Assembly (NCBI GenBank): GCA_964567685.1
Contig: CAZMNO010000004.1
Coordinates: forward strand, 1-64,000
Direction of reading: 5' to 3'
Origin: UBA5972 sp964567685
Lineage (GTDB): Bacteria > Pseudomonadota > Alphaproteobacteria > Rhodobacterales > Rhodobacteraceae
DNA length: 64,000 nt
Position 1 is the stretch's first letter. Each line of letters opens with the position of its first letter. Shown one piece after another: positions 33,698-41,695 of this stretch. A program made the position numbers and the translations under genes. Below the pieces are notes generated by a model. That model had not been told where the DNA came from. It made no database searches and was given only the letters and a program-made list of their open reading frames with translations.

Positions 33698-35217
33698 CGT
33701 TCAATCAGGCTTTCGCCGGTCATTTCCGGTGGTTTGGGCAGGTTCAGAAGCTCAAGCAATGTCGGCGCCAGATCAGCCAGACGTCCGCCCGGCCGCAATG
33801 TTGCGCTCTCGGGGCCGCCAAGCAGAATGACCGGAACCGGATTTGTGGTATGTGCCGTATGGGGATTTCCGGTTTCAGGATCGACCATGGTTTCGCAATT
33901 TCCGTGATCTGCCGTCACGATCATGGCGCCGCCCGCTTTTTGCACCGCGTCAACGGCTTGGCCAAGCCCGTAGTCAACGGCTTCACAGGCAGCAATTGCC
34001 GCATCAAGATCGCCGGTATGACCGACCATATCGGGGTTGGCGTAGTTCACGATGATCAGATCATAGCCGGATTCAATCGCTGACAGGAACTGTGTGGTTA
34101 CCTGGGCAGACGACATCTCGGGTTGCAGATCATAGGTTGCAACTTTGGGGCTGGCCGGCATGATCCGGTCTTCACCATCTTCAGGCGGTTCAACACCGCC
34201 ATTCATGAAGAATGTCACATGCGGGTATTTCTCGGTCTCAGCAAGGCGGAACTGGGTCAGGCCGTGGGTGGAAACCCAGTGACCGAGCGTATTGCTGATC
34301 GTCTGCTTGGGAAAAAGAACGTCAACGAACTGATCCAGCGGATCAGAATAGCTCGACATACGGGCCATTGCGGCGAATTGCGGGCGGTCGGAGACGTCGA
34401 ACTCGTTGAAATCGGGGGCCCCCATCGCGGCCATGATCTCGCGCGCCCGGTCAGCCCGGAAATTCAGGCAGAAAACTCCGTCATTATCCTGAATACCGCG
34501 GTAATCCCCGATTACTGTCGGGGTAATGAACTCGTCACTTCCCCCCCGCTCTGCTGCGCTTTCAACGGCTTCTACACCATCGGTGGCCGTGATCCCTTTG
34601 GCGCGCACAATCGCATCATAAGCGCGTTCAACTCGTTCCCATCGCTTATCGCGGTCAAGGGCGTAATAGCGACCTCCGACGGTGGCGATCGAAGCGCCCT
34701 CCGGCAGTGTCTCAGCCAGAGAATGAAGAAATCCTTTAGCCGTCCCCGGGGCCACGTCGCGTCCATCAGTCAGAGCGTGCACCTGAACCGCAACACCAGC
34801 TTCTGCAATTACATTGGCCGCTGCATTGATGTGGTCGATATGGCCATGAACACCACCATCCGACGCAACCCCCAAAAGATGCGCAGTTCCGCCTGATGAT
34901 TTAAGCGATCCGATAAAGCGATTCAATGCGGTATTCTTGGCAAACTCGCCGGTCTCGATCGCCCGGTCAATTCGCCCAAGATCCATGTAAACAACCCGTC
35001 CGGCACCGATATTCATATGCCCAACCTCAGAATTGCCCATTTGCCCCTCAGGTAGGCCGACATCACGACCGCTGGTCTTCAGCGTTGCATTCGGGCAGGT
35101 CGCCATCAGTCGGTCGTAGGTCGGGGTTTTAGACAAAGCAACGGCATTGTTTTCAGTCGCTTCGCGCAACCCCCAACCATCGAGAATGCACAAAATAACA
35201 GGTTTTGGGGTGGCCAT
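33694..35217 (-). CDS. gpmI: 2,3-bisphosphoglycerate-independent phosphoglycerate mutase
   Basis: Interconverts 3- and 2-phosphoglycerate in glycolysis using two manganese ions. The 507-residue protein has the alkaline-phosphatase fold: CILDGWGLRE with metal Asp13, the phosphoserine site in GNSEVGHMNIGAGR near residue 62, the inserted phosphotransferase domain, and the metal-binding VNYANPDMVGHTGD and VTADHGNCETM late in the chain. Length fits the family. It lies downstream of rlmH with a 59-base gap and overlaps the envC-like gene. Confidence 0.97.
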   Translation of the reverse strand: MATPKPVILCILDGWGLREATENNAVALSKTPTYDRLMATCPNATLKTSGRDVGLPEGQMGNSEVGHMNIGAGRVVYMDLGRIDRAIETGEFAKNTALNRFIGSLKSSGGTAHLLGVASDGGVHGHIDHINAAANVIAEAGVAVQVHALTDGRDVAPGTAKGFLHSLAETLPEGASIATVGGRYYALDRDKRWERVERAYDAIVRAKGITATDGVEAVESAAERGGSDEFITPTVIGDYRGIQDNDGVFCLNFRADRAREIMAAMGAPDFNEFDVSDRPQFAAMARMSSYSDPLDQFVDVLFPKQTISNTLGHWVSTHGLTQFRLAETEKYPHVTFFMNGGVEPPEDGEDRIMPASPKVATYDLQPEMSSAQVTTQFLSAIESGYDLIIVNYANPDMVGHTGDLDAAIAACEAVDYGLGQAVDAVQKAGGAMIVTADHGNCETMVDPETGNPHTAHTTNPVPVILLGGPESATLRPGGRLADLAPTLLELLNLPKPPEMTGESLIER

Positions 35218-35276
35218 CTTGATGTCCGTATTCGGGAATTAAGTCGTTCTAGACGCTGGGCGAAGAAAGGACAACC

Positions 35277-35747
35277 TCAGGCGCGATGGTAAGGCGTGCC
35301 AGACAGGATCGAGGCGGCACGGTAAAGCTGTTCGGCCAGCATGACGCGGGCCAGCATATGCGGCCAGACCATTTTGCCAAAGGAAATCGATACATCCGCC
35401 TGTGCACGGAAAGTCGGCGTAAGCCCGTCAGCGCCACCGATGACAAAGGCCGCGTCCTGCTGCCCCTGATCGCGCCAGTTTGCCAGGAGATCTGCAAAAT
35501 CTGGCGATGACATCAGCTTGCCGCGTTCATCGAGAGTGCAAACCAGTGAACCCTTTGGAATTGCCCTCTCCAGCAATGCCGCCTCTGCGGCCATACCTCC
35601 GCCCTTTTTGTCTTCAGTTTCGATGATGTTTGCAGGCCCGAGCCCGATGCCCCTGCCTGTTTTGTCGAACCGGCTGAGGTAGTCATCAATTAGTTCACAC
35701 TCAGGCGAGGGGCGCAGCCTGCCGATGGCGCAAATATGGACCCGCAT
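35277..35747 (-). CDS. rlmH: 23S rRNA pseudouridine-1915 N3-methyltransferase RlmH
   Basis: A 156-residue SPOUT-class methyltransferase that modifies the 70S ribosome at helix 69. It has the N-terminal MRVHICAIGRLRPSPECELIDDYLSRF, the central LDERGKLMSSPDFADLL, and the knotted SAM site AFVIGGADGLTPTFRAQAD followed by SFGKMVWPHMLARVMLAEQLYRA. The start immediately follows the rsfS stop. The pairing of rsfS and rlmH is widely conserved and links both to ribosome function. Confidence 0.96.
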   Translation of the reverse strand: MRVHICAIGRLRPSPECELIDDYLSRFDKTGRGIGLGPANIIETEDKKGGGMAAEAALLERAIPKGSLVCTLDERGKLMSSPDFADLLANWRDQGQQDAAFVIGGADGLTPTFRAQADVSISFGKMVWPHMLARVMLAEQLYRAASILSGTPYHRA

Positions 35748-36164
35748 TTATGACTTGGCGGCTGCGGCGGTTGCAGGAAGCCACATTTTTTCCAGCTGAT
35801 AAAACTCACGCACTTCAGGACGGAAGATATGGACAACCACATCCCCGCAATCGAGCAACACCCAGTCACCGTTTTCCTTGCCCTCCATTCGACAGCCCCG
35901 GCCCAGTTCGGCCTTCAGCCTGTCGGACAGTTTTTCCGACATCGCCACAACCTGACGCGATGATCTGCCCGAGGCGATCACCATGAAATCAGCCATCTCC
36001 GATTTACCGCTGAGGGCAATCGGCACAACGTCTTCGGCTTTGTCACTTTCAAGGGAAGCAAGAACAAGCTGCAGCAGCTGACCGCCTGGCTTGTCAATTT
36101 CTGAGAAGACGGGAGCCGTCTCAGGGGCGGCCGTATCTCTGGCCGCATTTACACGTTCTGACAG
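35748..36164 (-). CDS. rsfS: Ribosome silencing factor RsfS with a CTG start
   Basis: RsfS binds ribosomal protein L14 and blocks joining of the 50S and 30S subunits. The core (GKSEMADFMVIASGRSSRQV, GDWVLLDCGDVVVHIFRP, FYQLEKMW) is certain. The family's first helix is also present in frame upstream of the nearest GTG (36026): LLQLVLASLESDKAEDVVPI. Between the in-frame TGA at 36187-36189 and that GTG there is no ATG, GTG or TTG. The only well-placed candidate is CTG 36164, eight bases after a perfect GGAGG (36173-36177), giving 138 residues. A sequencing error cannot be excluded, but the frame is intact throughout. The ilvE terminator lies just upstream. Confidence 0.88.
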   Translation of the reverse strand: MSERVNAARDTAAPETAPVFSEIDKPGGQLLQLVLASLESDKAEDVVPIALSGKSEMADFMVIASGRSSRQVVAMSEKLSDRLKAELGRGCRMEGKENGDWVLLDCGDVVVHIFRPEVREFYQLEKMWLPATAAAAKS

Positions 36165-36200
36165 AACGATTTCCTCCGTTATTTTGCGTCAAAATTGAAA

Positions 36201-36245
36201 GGCCCCGACGCTCTGCCTTCGTGCAAAGGTAACACCGTCGGGGCC
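36201..36245 (-). terminator. Terminator of ilvE
   Basis: GGCCCCGACG at 36201-36210 pairs perfectly with CGTCGGGGCC at 36236-36245, with a second small stem inside the 25-base loop. In the ilvE direction it is followed by TTTCAATTTTG. It starts 29 bases after the ilvE stop and ends only about 37 bases before the rsfS start, so the rsfS promoter must overlap it or rsfS depends on read-through. Confidence 0.8.
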
Positions 36246-36273
36246 GTTTCTCAAGATTTGGGCTTCGCTCAGG

Positions 36274-37143
36274 TTATTCGCGTACCAGCTTTTCATAGCC
36301 ATCCGAAATGTCGCGTGTAATCGCACCAACCTCGAAATTGTAGTCGCCAATCTCGCCAACAGGTGTGACTTCGGCTGCCGTACCTGTCAACCAACATTGT
36401 TCAAAACTTTCAAGCTCTTGCGGCATGATATGGCGTTCATGAACCTTGATCTGGCGGTCTTTCAGCATGCCAATAACCGTCTGGCGCGTCAGCCCGTTGA
36501 GAAAGCAATCAGGTGTGGGCGTGTGAACCTCGCCGTCCTTCACAAAGAAAATATTGGCACCTGTTGCTTCAGCGACATAGCCGCGATAGTCGAACATCAG
36601 GGCATCTGAACAGCCCTTTGCCTCGGCAGCATGTTTGGACATGGTGCAGATCATGTAAAGCCCCGCCGCCTTGGCGTGGCTGGGGATGGTTTCAGGGCTG
36701 GGCCGTTTCCAGTTTGAGATATCAAGCTTTGCACCCTTGAACTTGGCGTCGCCGTAATAGGCGCCCCACTCCCAGGATGCGATGGCCATGCGAACCGGGT
36801 TTGCGGCCGATGCGACGCCCATATCTTCGCCAGCACCGCGCCAGGCGACGGCTCTGACATAGGCATCACCGCAGCCATTGGCCTTGAGCACGTCATATTT
36901 GGCCTTTTCGATCTCTTCGACTGTCCAGGGAATGTCAAAATCGATCATGTTTGCAGACGCTTTCAACCGCTCGGAATGCTCGACCGATCTGAAAATCTTG
37001 CCGTTATAGGCACGCTCGCCCTCAAAGACCGAAGACGCATAGTGCAAAGCATGTGTCAGAATATGAACATTGGCCTCGCGCCACGGGACCAAAGCCCCGT
37101 CCATCCAGATATGTCCGTCACGATCATCATATGCTCCTGCCAT
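36274..37143 (-). CDS. ilvE: Branched-chain amino acid aminotransferase
   Basis: A class IV, PLP-dependent aminotransferase of 289 residues that performs the last step of leucine, isoleucine and valine synthesis. It starts MAGAYDDRDGHIWMDGALVPW, has the PLP Lys in IPSHAKAAGLYMICTMSKH near residue 155, and ends with FLNGLTRQTVIGMLKDRQIKV and LTGTAAEVTPVGEIG, typical IlvE signatures. ATG 37143 follows AGGAG with five bases spacing. It is divergent from petP across an AT-rich gap. A second class IV gene occurs at 57536-58444. Confidence 0.93.
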   Translation of the reverse strand: MAGAYDDRDGHIWMDGALVPWREANVHILTHALHYASSVFEGERAYNGKIFRSVEHSERLKASANMIDFDIPWTVEEIEKAKYDVLKANGCGDAYVRAVAWRGAGEDMGVASAANPVRMAIASWEWGAYYGDAKFKGAKLDISNWKRPSPETIPSHAKAAGLYMICTMSKHAAEAKGCSDALMFDYRGYVAEATGANIFFVKDGEVHTPTPDCFLNGLTRQTVIGMLKDRQIKVHERHIMPQELESFEQCWLTGTAAEVTPVGEIGDYNFEVGAITRDISDGYEKLVRE

Positions 37144-37188
37144 GACGAGCTCCTTTCCTGTCGGCACGCCGCCGCTTTGCAATTATTG

Positions 37189-37198
37189 CGCAATTAGG
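37189..37198. promoter_or_regulatory. ATTGCGCAAT palindrome in the ilvE/petP gap
   Basis: A perfect 10-base palindrome inside an AT-rich region between divergent genes. Such TTGCGCAA-type sites suit a MarR dimer, and petP encodes one, so an autoregulatory operator is conceivable. This is a positional guess only. Confidence 0.3.
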
Positions 37199-37251
37199 TC
37201 CGAAACGGACATAATATTACGCAAATTCGCAAGTTTGCTATCATTTGATTC

Positions 37252-37280
37252 TTGGAAAGTCAACAAGACTGACATAAAAT
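37252..37280 (+). promoter_or_regulatory. Predicted sigma-70-type promoter of petP-petR
   Basis: TTGGAA at 37252-37257 and TAAAAT at 37275-37280 are separated by exactly 17 bases. They match the consensus hexamers at four and five of six positions. The downstream -10 box lies 39 bases before the petP ATG. Confidence 0.5.
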
Positions 37281-37319
37281 GCATTTGCAAAGCACATATT
37301 GTGATCGGAACGCCGGAAC

Positions 37320-37832
37320 ATGCAGGATAGAGGCCCTCACGGGCAGCAAATTGGTGGCGAAAGCCTTCTGTTTCTAACAGATGATCAGCTGCGTAAAGGG
37401 ATTGAGGCGATGTTTTTTGCCTATCGCGGGTTCACTGCTGATCCTGATCGAATTCTGGAAAACACGGCTTACGGGCGCGCCCATCACCGCGCATTACATT
37501 TCATCAACCGCAGCCCGGGGACAACAGTGAATAATCTTCTCGATATTCTCGGCGTGACCAAGCAGTCGCTGAACCGCGTGTTGCGGACCCTGATCGAGGA
37601 AGGGCTGGTGGAAAGCCGCATCGGGAAGAAGGACAAACGCGAACGGCATCTCTTTCTGACCGAGGCTGGTCGCACGCTGGAACAGGAATTGTCCGAAGCC
37701 CAGCGCACACGAATGCGCGCGGCTTATCGCGCCGCCGGGCCGGACGCGGTACAGGGGTTCCGGCGGGTGCTCGAGCAGATCATGGATCCGCAGATGCGCA
37801 ATTTTTTCAAAGTTATGTCCGATGGCGGGTGA
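37320..37832 (+). CDS. petP: MarR-family regulator, PetP-like
   Basis: A 170-residue winged-helix regulator. The DNA-binding region is ALHFINRSPGTTVNNLLDIL near residue 60-80, then GVTKQSLNRVLRTLIEEGLV (recognition helix) and the wing RIGKKDKRERHLFLTEAG. It is followed directly by an OmpR-type response regulator, the pairing known as petP-petR in Rhodobacter capsulatus, where petR is needed for cytochrome bc1 expression. That comparison is from memory of the literature; in this window the petABC genes are not adjacent. A good promoter is predicted upstream. Confidence 0.85.
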   Translation: MQDRGPHGQQIGGESLLFLTDDQLRKGIEAMFFAYRGFTADPDRILENTAYGRAHHRALHFINRSPGTTVNNLLDILGVTKQSLNRVLRTLIEEGLVESRIGKKDKRERHLFLTEAGRTLEQELSEAQRTRMRAAYRAAGPDAVQGFRRVLEQIMDPQMRNFFKVMSDGG

Positions 37833-37835
37833 GTG

Positions 37836-38540
37836 ATGGTCGAACAGGTTGATGCCCATATTCTGATCGTAGATGACGACGAGCGTATCCGTGGTTTGCT
37901 GCAGAAATTTTTGAATCGCAAGGGCTACTGGGTCAGCGCAGCACGTGACGCAGCCCATGCAAGGCGGCTGCTCGTGGGGTTGGAATTTGATCTGATCGTT
38001 CTGGATGTGATGATGCCTGGCGAAGACGGTTTCAGCCTGACACGGTCGCTGCGCGAAAACCTGGAAACGCCGATTTTACTTTTGACAGCGAAAGGCGAAG
38101 CCGGTGACCGGATCACCGGGCTTGAGGCCGGGGCGGACGATTATCTGTCAAAACCGTTTGAACCCAAGGAACTGCTTCTCAGGATCAACGCGATTCTCAG
38201 GCGTGTACCGAAGCCTGAGATCGAGCAGGAAGTGCCAAAGACGCTGCATATGGGTGCAATCCGCTATGATTTGACCCGTGGCGAATTGTGGAACGGTTCT
38301 GACCTCGTGCGTCTGACGGCAACCGAAAACACGCTGATGCGGATATTTTCATCCTGCCCCCATGAACCGGTCAGCCGCAGCAAGCTGGTCGAGGATTTGG
38401 GTAGGGACAAGGGGCAGGCGCAGGAGCGTGCAGTGGATGTGCAGATCACGCGTCTGCGCCGGAAACTGGAAAGCGATCCCAAATCACCCCGCTATCTGCA
38501 GACGGTGCGCGGGGCGGGGTATATGCTGTCACCGGATTGA
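37836..38540 (+). CDS. petR: OmpR-family response regulator, PetR-like
   Basis: A 234-residue response regulator. Receiver: acidic pocket at residues 13-15, phosphoacceptor Asp57 in LIVLDVMMPGEDG, Lys in YLSKPFEPKELLLRI. The C-terminal winged helix has LTATENTLMRIFSSCPHEPVS and VDVQITRLRRKLESDPKSP. The ATG comes one codon after the petP stop, so the two are translated together. No sensor kinase gene is nearby, as is also the case for petR in Rhodobacter. The role in respiration is inferred from that pairing. Confidence 0.87.
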   Translation: MVEQVDAHILIVDDDERIRGLLQKFLNRKGYWVSAARDAAHARRLLVGLEFDLIVLDVMMPGEDGFSLTRSLRENLETPILLLTAKGEAGDRITGLEAGADDYLSKPFEPKELLLRINAILRRVPKPEIEQEVPKTLHMGAIRYDLTRGELWNGSDLVRLTATENTLMRIFSSCPHEPVSRSKLVEDLGRDKGQAQERAVDVQITRLRRKLESDPKSPRYLQTVRGAGYMLSPD

Positions 38541-38711
38541 GGTCGCAAGGTTGCCGGTTGCGAATTCAGTTGACGTGATCATGCCAATCGTATTATGCAG
38601 CTGCAGCATTTGACCCGCCAATCCTGGCTCGTGGTCAGAATGATCTGAGCTTTCCTTAAAACCGATGTTCAGTTTTATGCTGCGGCTGATCCGGCAACAC
38701 TTGCGCGCGGA

Positions 38712-38731
38712 ACTTGTCGCACCCGACAAGT
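38712..38731 (+). other. Hairpin in the leader of the DEAD-box helicase gene
   Basis: ACTTGTCG and CGACAAGT form a perfect eight-pair stem with a four-base CACC loop, about 40 bases upstream of the helicase ATG at 38770. No T-run follows. It may be an mRNA structure unwound by the helicase itself, but that is speculation. The remaining 170 bases of this gap show nothing recognisable. Confidence 0.45.
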
Positions 38732-38769
38732 GACCCCTGCGCGTGGCCCGGAAAGCCGCGCCAATCCAA

Positions 38770-40020
38770 ATGAAAGATAACAACGTGAATTTTGAAGACC
38801 TCGGCCTGATCAGGCCGTTATTGAACACATTGACCGAACAGGGCTATGAAACGGCGACGCCAATCCAGACCCAGGCCATCCCCGTGATCCTGAAAGGCGA
38901 TGACGTGGTGGGGCTGGCTCAGACAGGCACCGGCAAAACCGCGGCCTTCTCTCTGCCTTTGCTTCAGCGTCTCAGCGAACAGCGCAAGCGGACGCAGTTT
39001 AGGGATGTGCGGATTCTGATCCTCTCTCCAACCCGCGAGCTTGCAGCCCAGATCGACAAATCGGTCAAGGAATATGGTAAGAAACTATCGCTTTGGTCGA
39101 CCTGCGTGGTAGGTGGCGTTCCGGTGCGCAAACAAATCAATGCGCTGAGGAATGGTGTTGATATTCTTGTCGCCACTCCCGGTCGACTTGAGGATCTGGT
39201 CTCGCAAAAAGCGGTTCGACTGGACAAGGTGGAGACCATCGTTCTGGACGAAGCCGATCAGATGCTCGATATCGGTTTCATGCCAGCGATCAGGCGTATT
39301 CTGAACCTGTTACCGAAAGAACGGCAGACTCTGCTGTTTTCCGCGACTATGCCAAAAGAAATCAGGGCGCTTTCAAATGACTATCTGAAAAACCCTGTTG
39401 AAGTGGCTGTAACCCCGGTGGCCGCAACCGCTGACCGGATTGATCAATCAGTCGTTCACATGAACCACGGTGATAAACCCAGTGCGATTGCCAAGCTGGT
39501 GAAAACCAATCCCGGTAAGCGGATCATTGTCTTCACCCGCACCAAGCGTGGGGCCGACAAGGTCAGTCGCAAACTGAATGCCGAGGGGTTAGGGGCTGGC
39601 GCAATCCACGGCAACAAGTCACAAGGCCAGCGTCAGCGCGCACTGGCAGCTTTTCGCGATGGCTCGCATCCGGTACTGATCGCCACCGATATCGCTGCGC
39701 GTGGCATTGACGTGCCGGGCATTGAGCTTGTGGTGAACTATGAATTGCCAAATGTGGCTGAATCCTACGTTCACCGGATTGGCCGCACCGCGCGTGCTGG
39801 TGCCTCGGGCAAGGCGGTTTCGTTCTGTGCCGAGGACGAGGTCAAAAACCTGCGTGGTATTGAAAAGCTGATCCGCCAGACCATCCCGGCGGAGGCAGTT
39901 GAAGGGTCGACCGTGCCGGAAAACACTCAAAGACCGGCCAAAAACCCATCACGGCGCAAGCGACCCTCAAACCGGCGTCGCTGGCATAAGTCAAAGCGCA
40001 AAGTCGCTGCGAGTGCCTAA
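38770..40020 (+). CDS. DEAD-box ATP-dependent RNA helicase (RhlE-like)
   Basis: A helicase of about 416 residues that remodels RNA, probably in ribosome assembly or mRNA decay. The motifs are complete: Q-motif FEDLGL and TPIQTQAIP, motif I AQTGTGKTAA near residue 55, PTRELAAQ, DEAD in IVLDEADQMLDIGFM near 160, SAT, and the C-terminal RGIDVPGIELVVNYELP and HRIGRTARAG. The last 40 residues are basic (NPSRRKRPSNRRRWHKSKRK), as in RhlE. Start is uncertain: ATG 38770, GTG 38785 (which gives the usual NFEDLGL opening) or GTG 38743 are possible, none with a strong ribosome site. Confidence 0.93.
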   Translation: MKDNNVNFEDLGLIRPLLNTLTEQGYETATPIQTQAIPVILKGDDVVGLAQTGTGKTAAFSLPLLQRLSEQRKRTQFRDVRILILSPTRELAAQIDKSVKEYGKKLSLWSTCVVGGVPVRKQINALRNGVDILVATPGRLEDLVSQKAVRLDKVETIVLDEADQMLDIGFMPAIRRILNLLPKERQTLLFSATMPKEIRALSNDYLKNPVEVAVTPVAATADRIDQSVVHMNHGDKPSAIAKLVKTNPGKRIIVFTRTKRGADKVSRKLNAEGLGAGAIHGNKSQGQRQRALAAFRDGSHPVLIATDIAARGIDVPGIELVVNYELPNVAESYVHRIGRTARAGASGKAVSFCAEDEVKNLRGIEKLIRQTIPAEAVEGSTVPENTQRPAKNPSRRKRPSNRRRWHKSKRKVAASA

Positions 40021-40046
40021 GAACGCTTGGTGTTCACGGGGCGCGT

Positions 40047-40451
40047 TCAGCCAAACTCGCGCGCCCTGAAAAACACGAATACGAAAAAGACCATAAAGAC
40101 AAAGTCGTTGATGCCGTAAACGGAGTAGAAAACGCCTGCCAGGAAATCCTCCTGATATATTGCAGCAAGCGTATCGCTCTTTTGATTGAGCCAACGCAGC
40201 CAGACGCCGACATAGATCAGTTTCTCTAATGCAAACACCAGCGCCAGCCAGCGCATCTGCAAGGCAAATCCCGATGCAGCGATATAGGCCAGCCCCCAGA
40301 CCATGATCATCAGCAATCCGAAATTTGACATCACCACCGGGTCAGCTTGATTGAGGGCTGTCGACGTGAAGAACTGGGAAAACAGTAATATCCCGCCGAT
40401 ATTCATAATTCCGGCAATGAGATAACCAGCGGGGATAATGCTGCGATACAA
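40047..40451 (-). CDS. Small multi-pass membrane protein of unknown function
   Basis: A 134-residue protein with four predicted transmembrane helices: IPAGYLIAGIMNIGGILLFS, FGLLMIMVWGLAYIAASGFA, LALVFALEKLIYVGVWLRWL and FMVFFVFVFF. I do not recognise the family. The start is taken as TTG 40451, eight bases after a perfect AAGGAGG; reading further upstream would run into the divergent deacetylase gene and encode an implausible Arg/Ser-rich region. It is convergent with the helicase gene and divergent from the deacetylase gene, with 67 bases between the starts. Confidence 0.75.
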   Translation of the reverse strand: MYRSIIPAGYLIAGIMNIGGILLFSQFFTSTALNQADPVVMSNFGLLMIMVWGLAYIAASGFALQMRWLALVFALEKLIYVGVWLRWLNQKSDTLAAIYQEDFLAGVFYSVYGINDFVFMVFFVFVFFRAREFG

Positions 40452-40518
40452 AATCCAACCCTCCTTGTGGACGATATTAGCCGTTGTTTGAGCCAAAGCA
40501 ATCTCATACCCTCGCCCG

Positions 40519-41454
40519 ATGACAACTGCTCTTTTTACCCATCCTGCATGCCTCAACCACATCACACCGCCCGGCCATCCTGAGCGGGTTGAACGATTGC
40601 AGGCAATTGAAGCGGCCCTTGCTGCTGACGAGTTTGCAGCACTTGATCGCATCAAAGCCCGTTCGTGCGAAGACAGCCATATCCTGCTGGCCCATCCGCC
40701 CGAACATCTGGCGCAGATTCGCGCGGCGGCTCCCAAAACGGGATTTCGCGCGCTCGATGCCGATACGCATATGTCCGAAGGGTCGCTTGAAGCCGCCTAT
40801 CGCGCTGTCGGGGCCAATATCGAGGCGGTTGATCGCGTGATGGCAGGGGAGGCGCAAAACTCGTTTTGCGCCATGCGCCCGCCGGGGCACCATGCGGAAA
40901 AGACCACACCGATGGGATTCTGCCTATTTGGAAATGTTGCCATTGCGGCCAAACATGCATTAGAAAACCACGGCTTGTCCCGTGTCGCGATTGTGGATTT
41001 CGATGTACATCACGGCAATGGCACCCAAAACCTTGTCTGGGATGATGCGCGCATCTTTTTTGCCTCGACGCACCAGATCCCGCTTTATCCTGGCAGCGGA
41101 GATGCATCGGAACGTGGTGCCCACGACAATGTTCTGAATGTTCCTCTCACACCGTTTTCCGGCGGGCAGGAATTTCGCCAGAAGATGAGTCAGTTGGTTT
41201 TGCCGGCGGTTAAGGCGCACGCGCCGGAAATGGTGTTCATCTCTGCCGGATTTGATGCCCATCGAGATGACCCGCTGGCCAACCTCAATCTGGATGAACA
41301 GGATTTTGCCTGGGCGACGCAGCAGATTTGCGACATTGCCGCAAGAACAGCAAATGGCAAGGTAGTCTCGACTCTTGAAGGTGGATATGATCTTGGTGCG
41401 CTGGCCGCGTCGGTTGCGGCACATGTAAAAGTATTGATGGATCAGGGCAAATGA
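40519..41454 (+). CDS. Histone-deacetylase-like amidohydrolase
   Basis: A 311-residue zinc hydrolase of the arginase/deacetylase fold, related to class II HDACs and acetylpolyamine amidohydrolases. It has RPPGHHAEKTTPMGFCLFGNVAIAA split around residue 115-140 with the catalytic His pair, VDFDVHHGNGTQNLVW with zinc Asp and His near 155-170, and SAGFDAHRDDPLANL near 240 with the second zinc Asp. The substrate in bacteria is usually a small acetylated amine or protein lysine, not known here. The stop overlaps the xseB start by four bases, and xseB-ispA-dxs follow. Confidence 0.92.
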   Translation: MTTALFTHPACLNHITPPGHPERVERLQAIEAALAADEFAALDRIKARSCEDSHILLAHPPEHLAQIRAAAPKTGFRALDADTHMSEGSLEAAYRAVGANIEAVDRVMAGEAQNSFCAMRPPGHHAEKTTPMGFCLFGNVAIAAKHALENHGLSRVAIVDFDVHHGNGTQNLVWDDARIFFASTHQIPLYPGSGDASERGAHDNVLNVPLTPFSGGQEFRQKMSQLVLPAVKAHAPEMVFISAGFDAHRDDPLANLNLDEQDFAWATQQICDIAARTANGKVVSTLEGGYDLGALAASVAAHVKVLMDQGK

Positions 41455-41693
41455 GTGACAAGCCGGTTTCCGAAATGACATTTGAGGATGCGATGGCCGA
41501 ACTGGAGGCCGTTGTCAGCCAGCTTGAAGGGAGCCAGGTTGCGCTGGAAGATTCGATCAAGCTTTACCAGCGCGGCGAAGAGTTGAAAAAACACTGCGCG
41601 GAAAAACTGAAATCGGCCGAGGAAAAGGTGGCCCAGATCACCCTGGGTTCTGATGGTCAGCCCGAGGGGCTGAAACCGGTTGAAGGCCAGTAG
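41451..41693 (+). CDS. xseB: Exodeoxyribonuclease VII small subunit
   Basis: An 80-residue, mostly helical subunit that associates in several copies with XseA to degrade single-stranded DNA. The signature is MTFEDAMAELEAVVSQLEGS then LEDSIKLYQRGEELKKHCAEKL. It overlaps the deacetylase gene by four bases and precedes ispA by two bases; xseB-ispA-dxs is a very common alphaproteobacterial order. Confidence 0.94.
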   Translation: MSDKPVSEMTFEDAMAELEAVVSQLEGSQVALEDSIKLYQRGEELKKHCAEKLKSAEEKVAQITLGSDGQPEGLKPVEGQ

Positions 41694-41695
41694 TC

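Noticed and set aside
36026..36028. GTG as the start of rsfS
   Set aside because: It would remove the first conserved helix of the family, which is intact in frame upstream, and it has no ribosome site.
40452..40736. N-terminal extension of the small membrane protein
   Set aside because: It runs antisense through the deacetylase gene and encodes an Arg/Ser/Ala-rich stretch without a start signal, whereas TTG 40451 has a perfect ribosome site.
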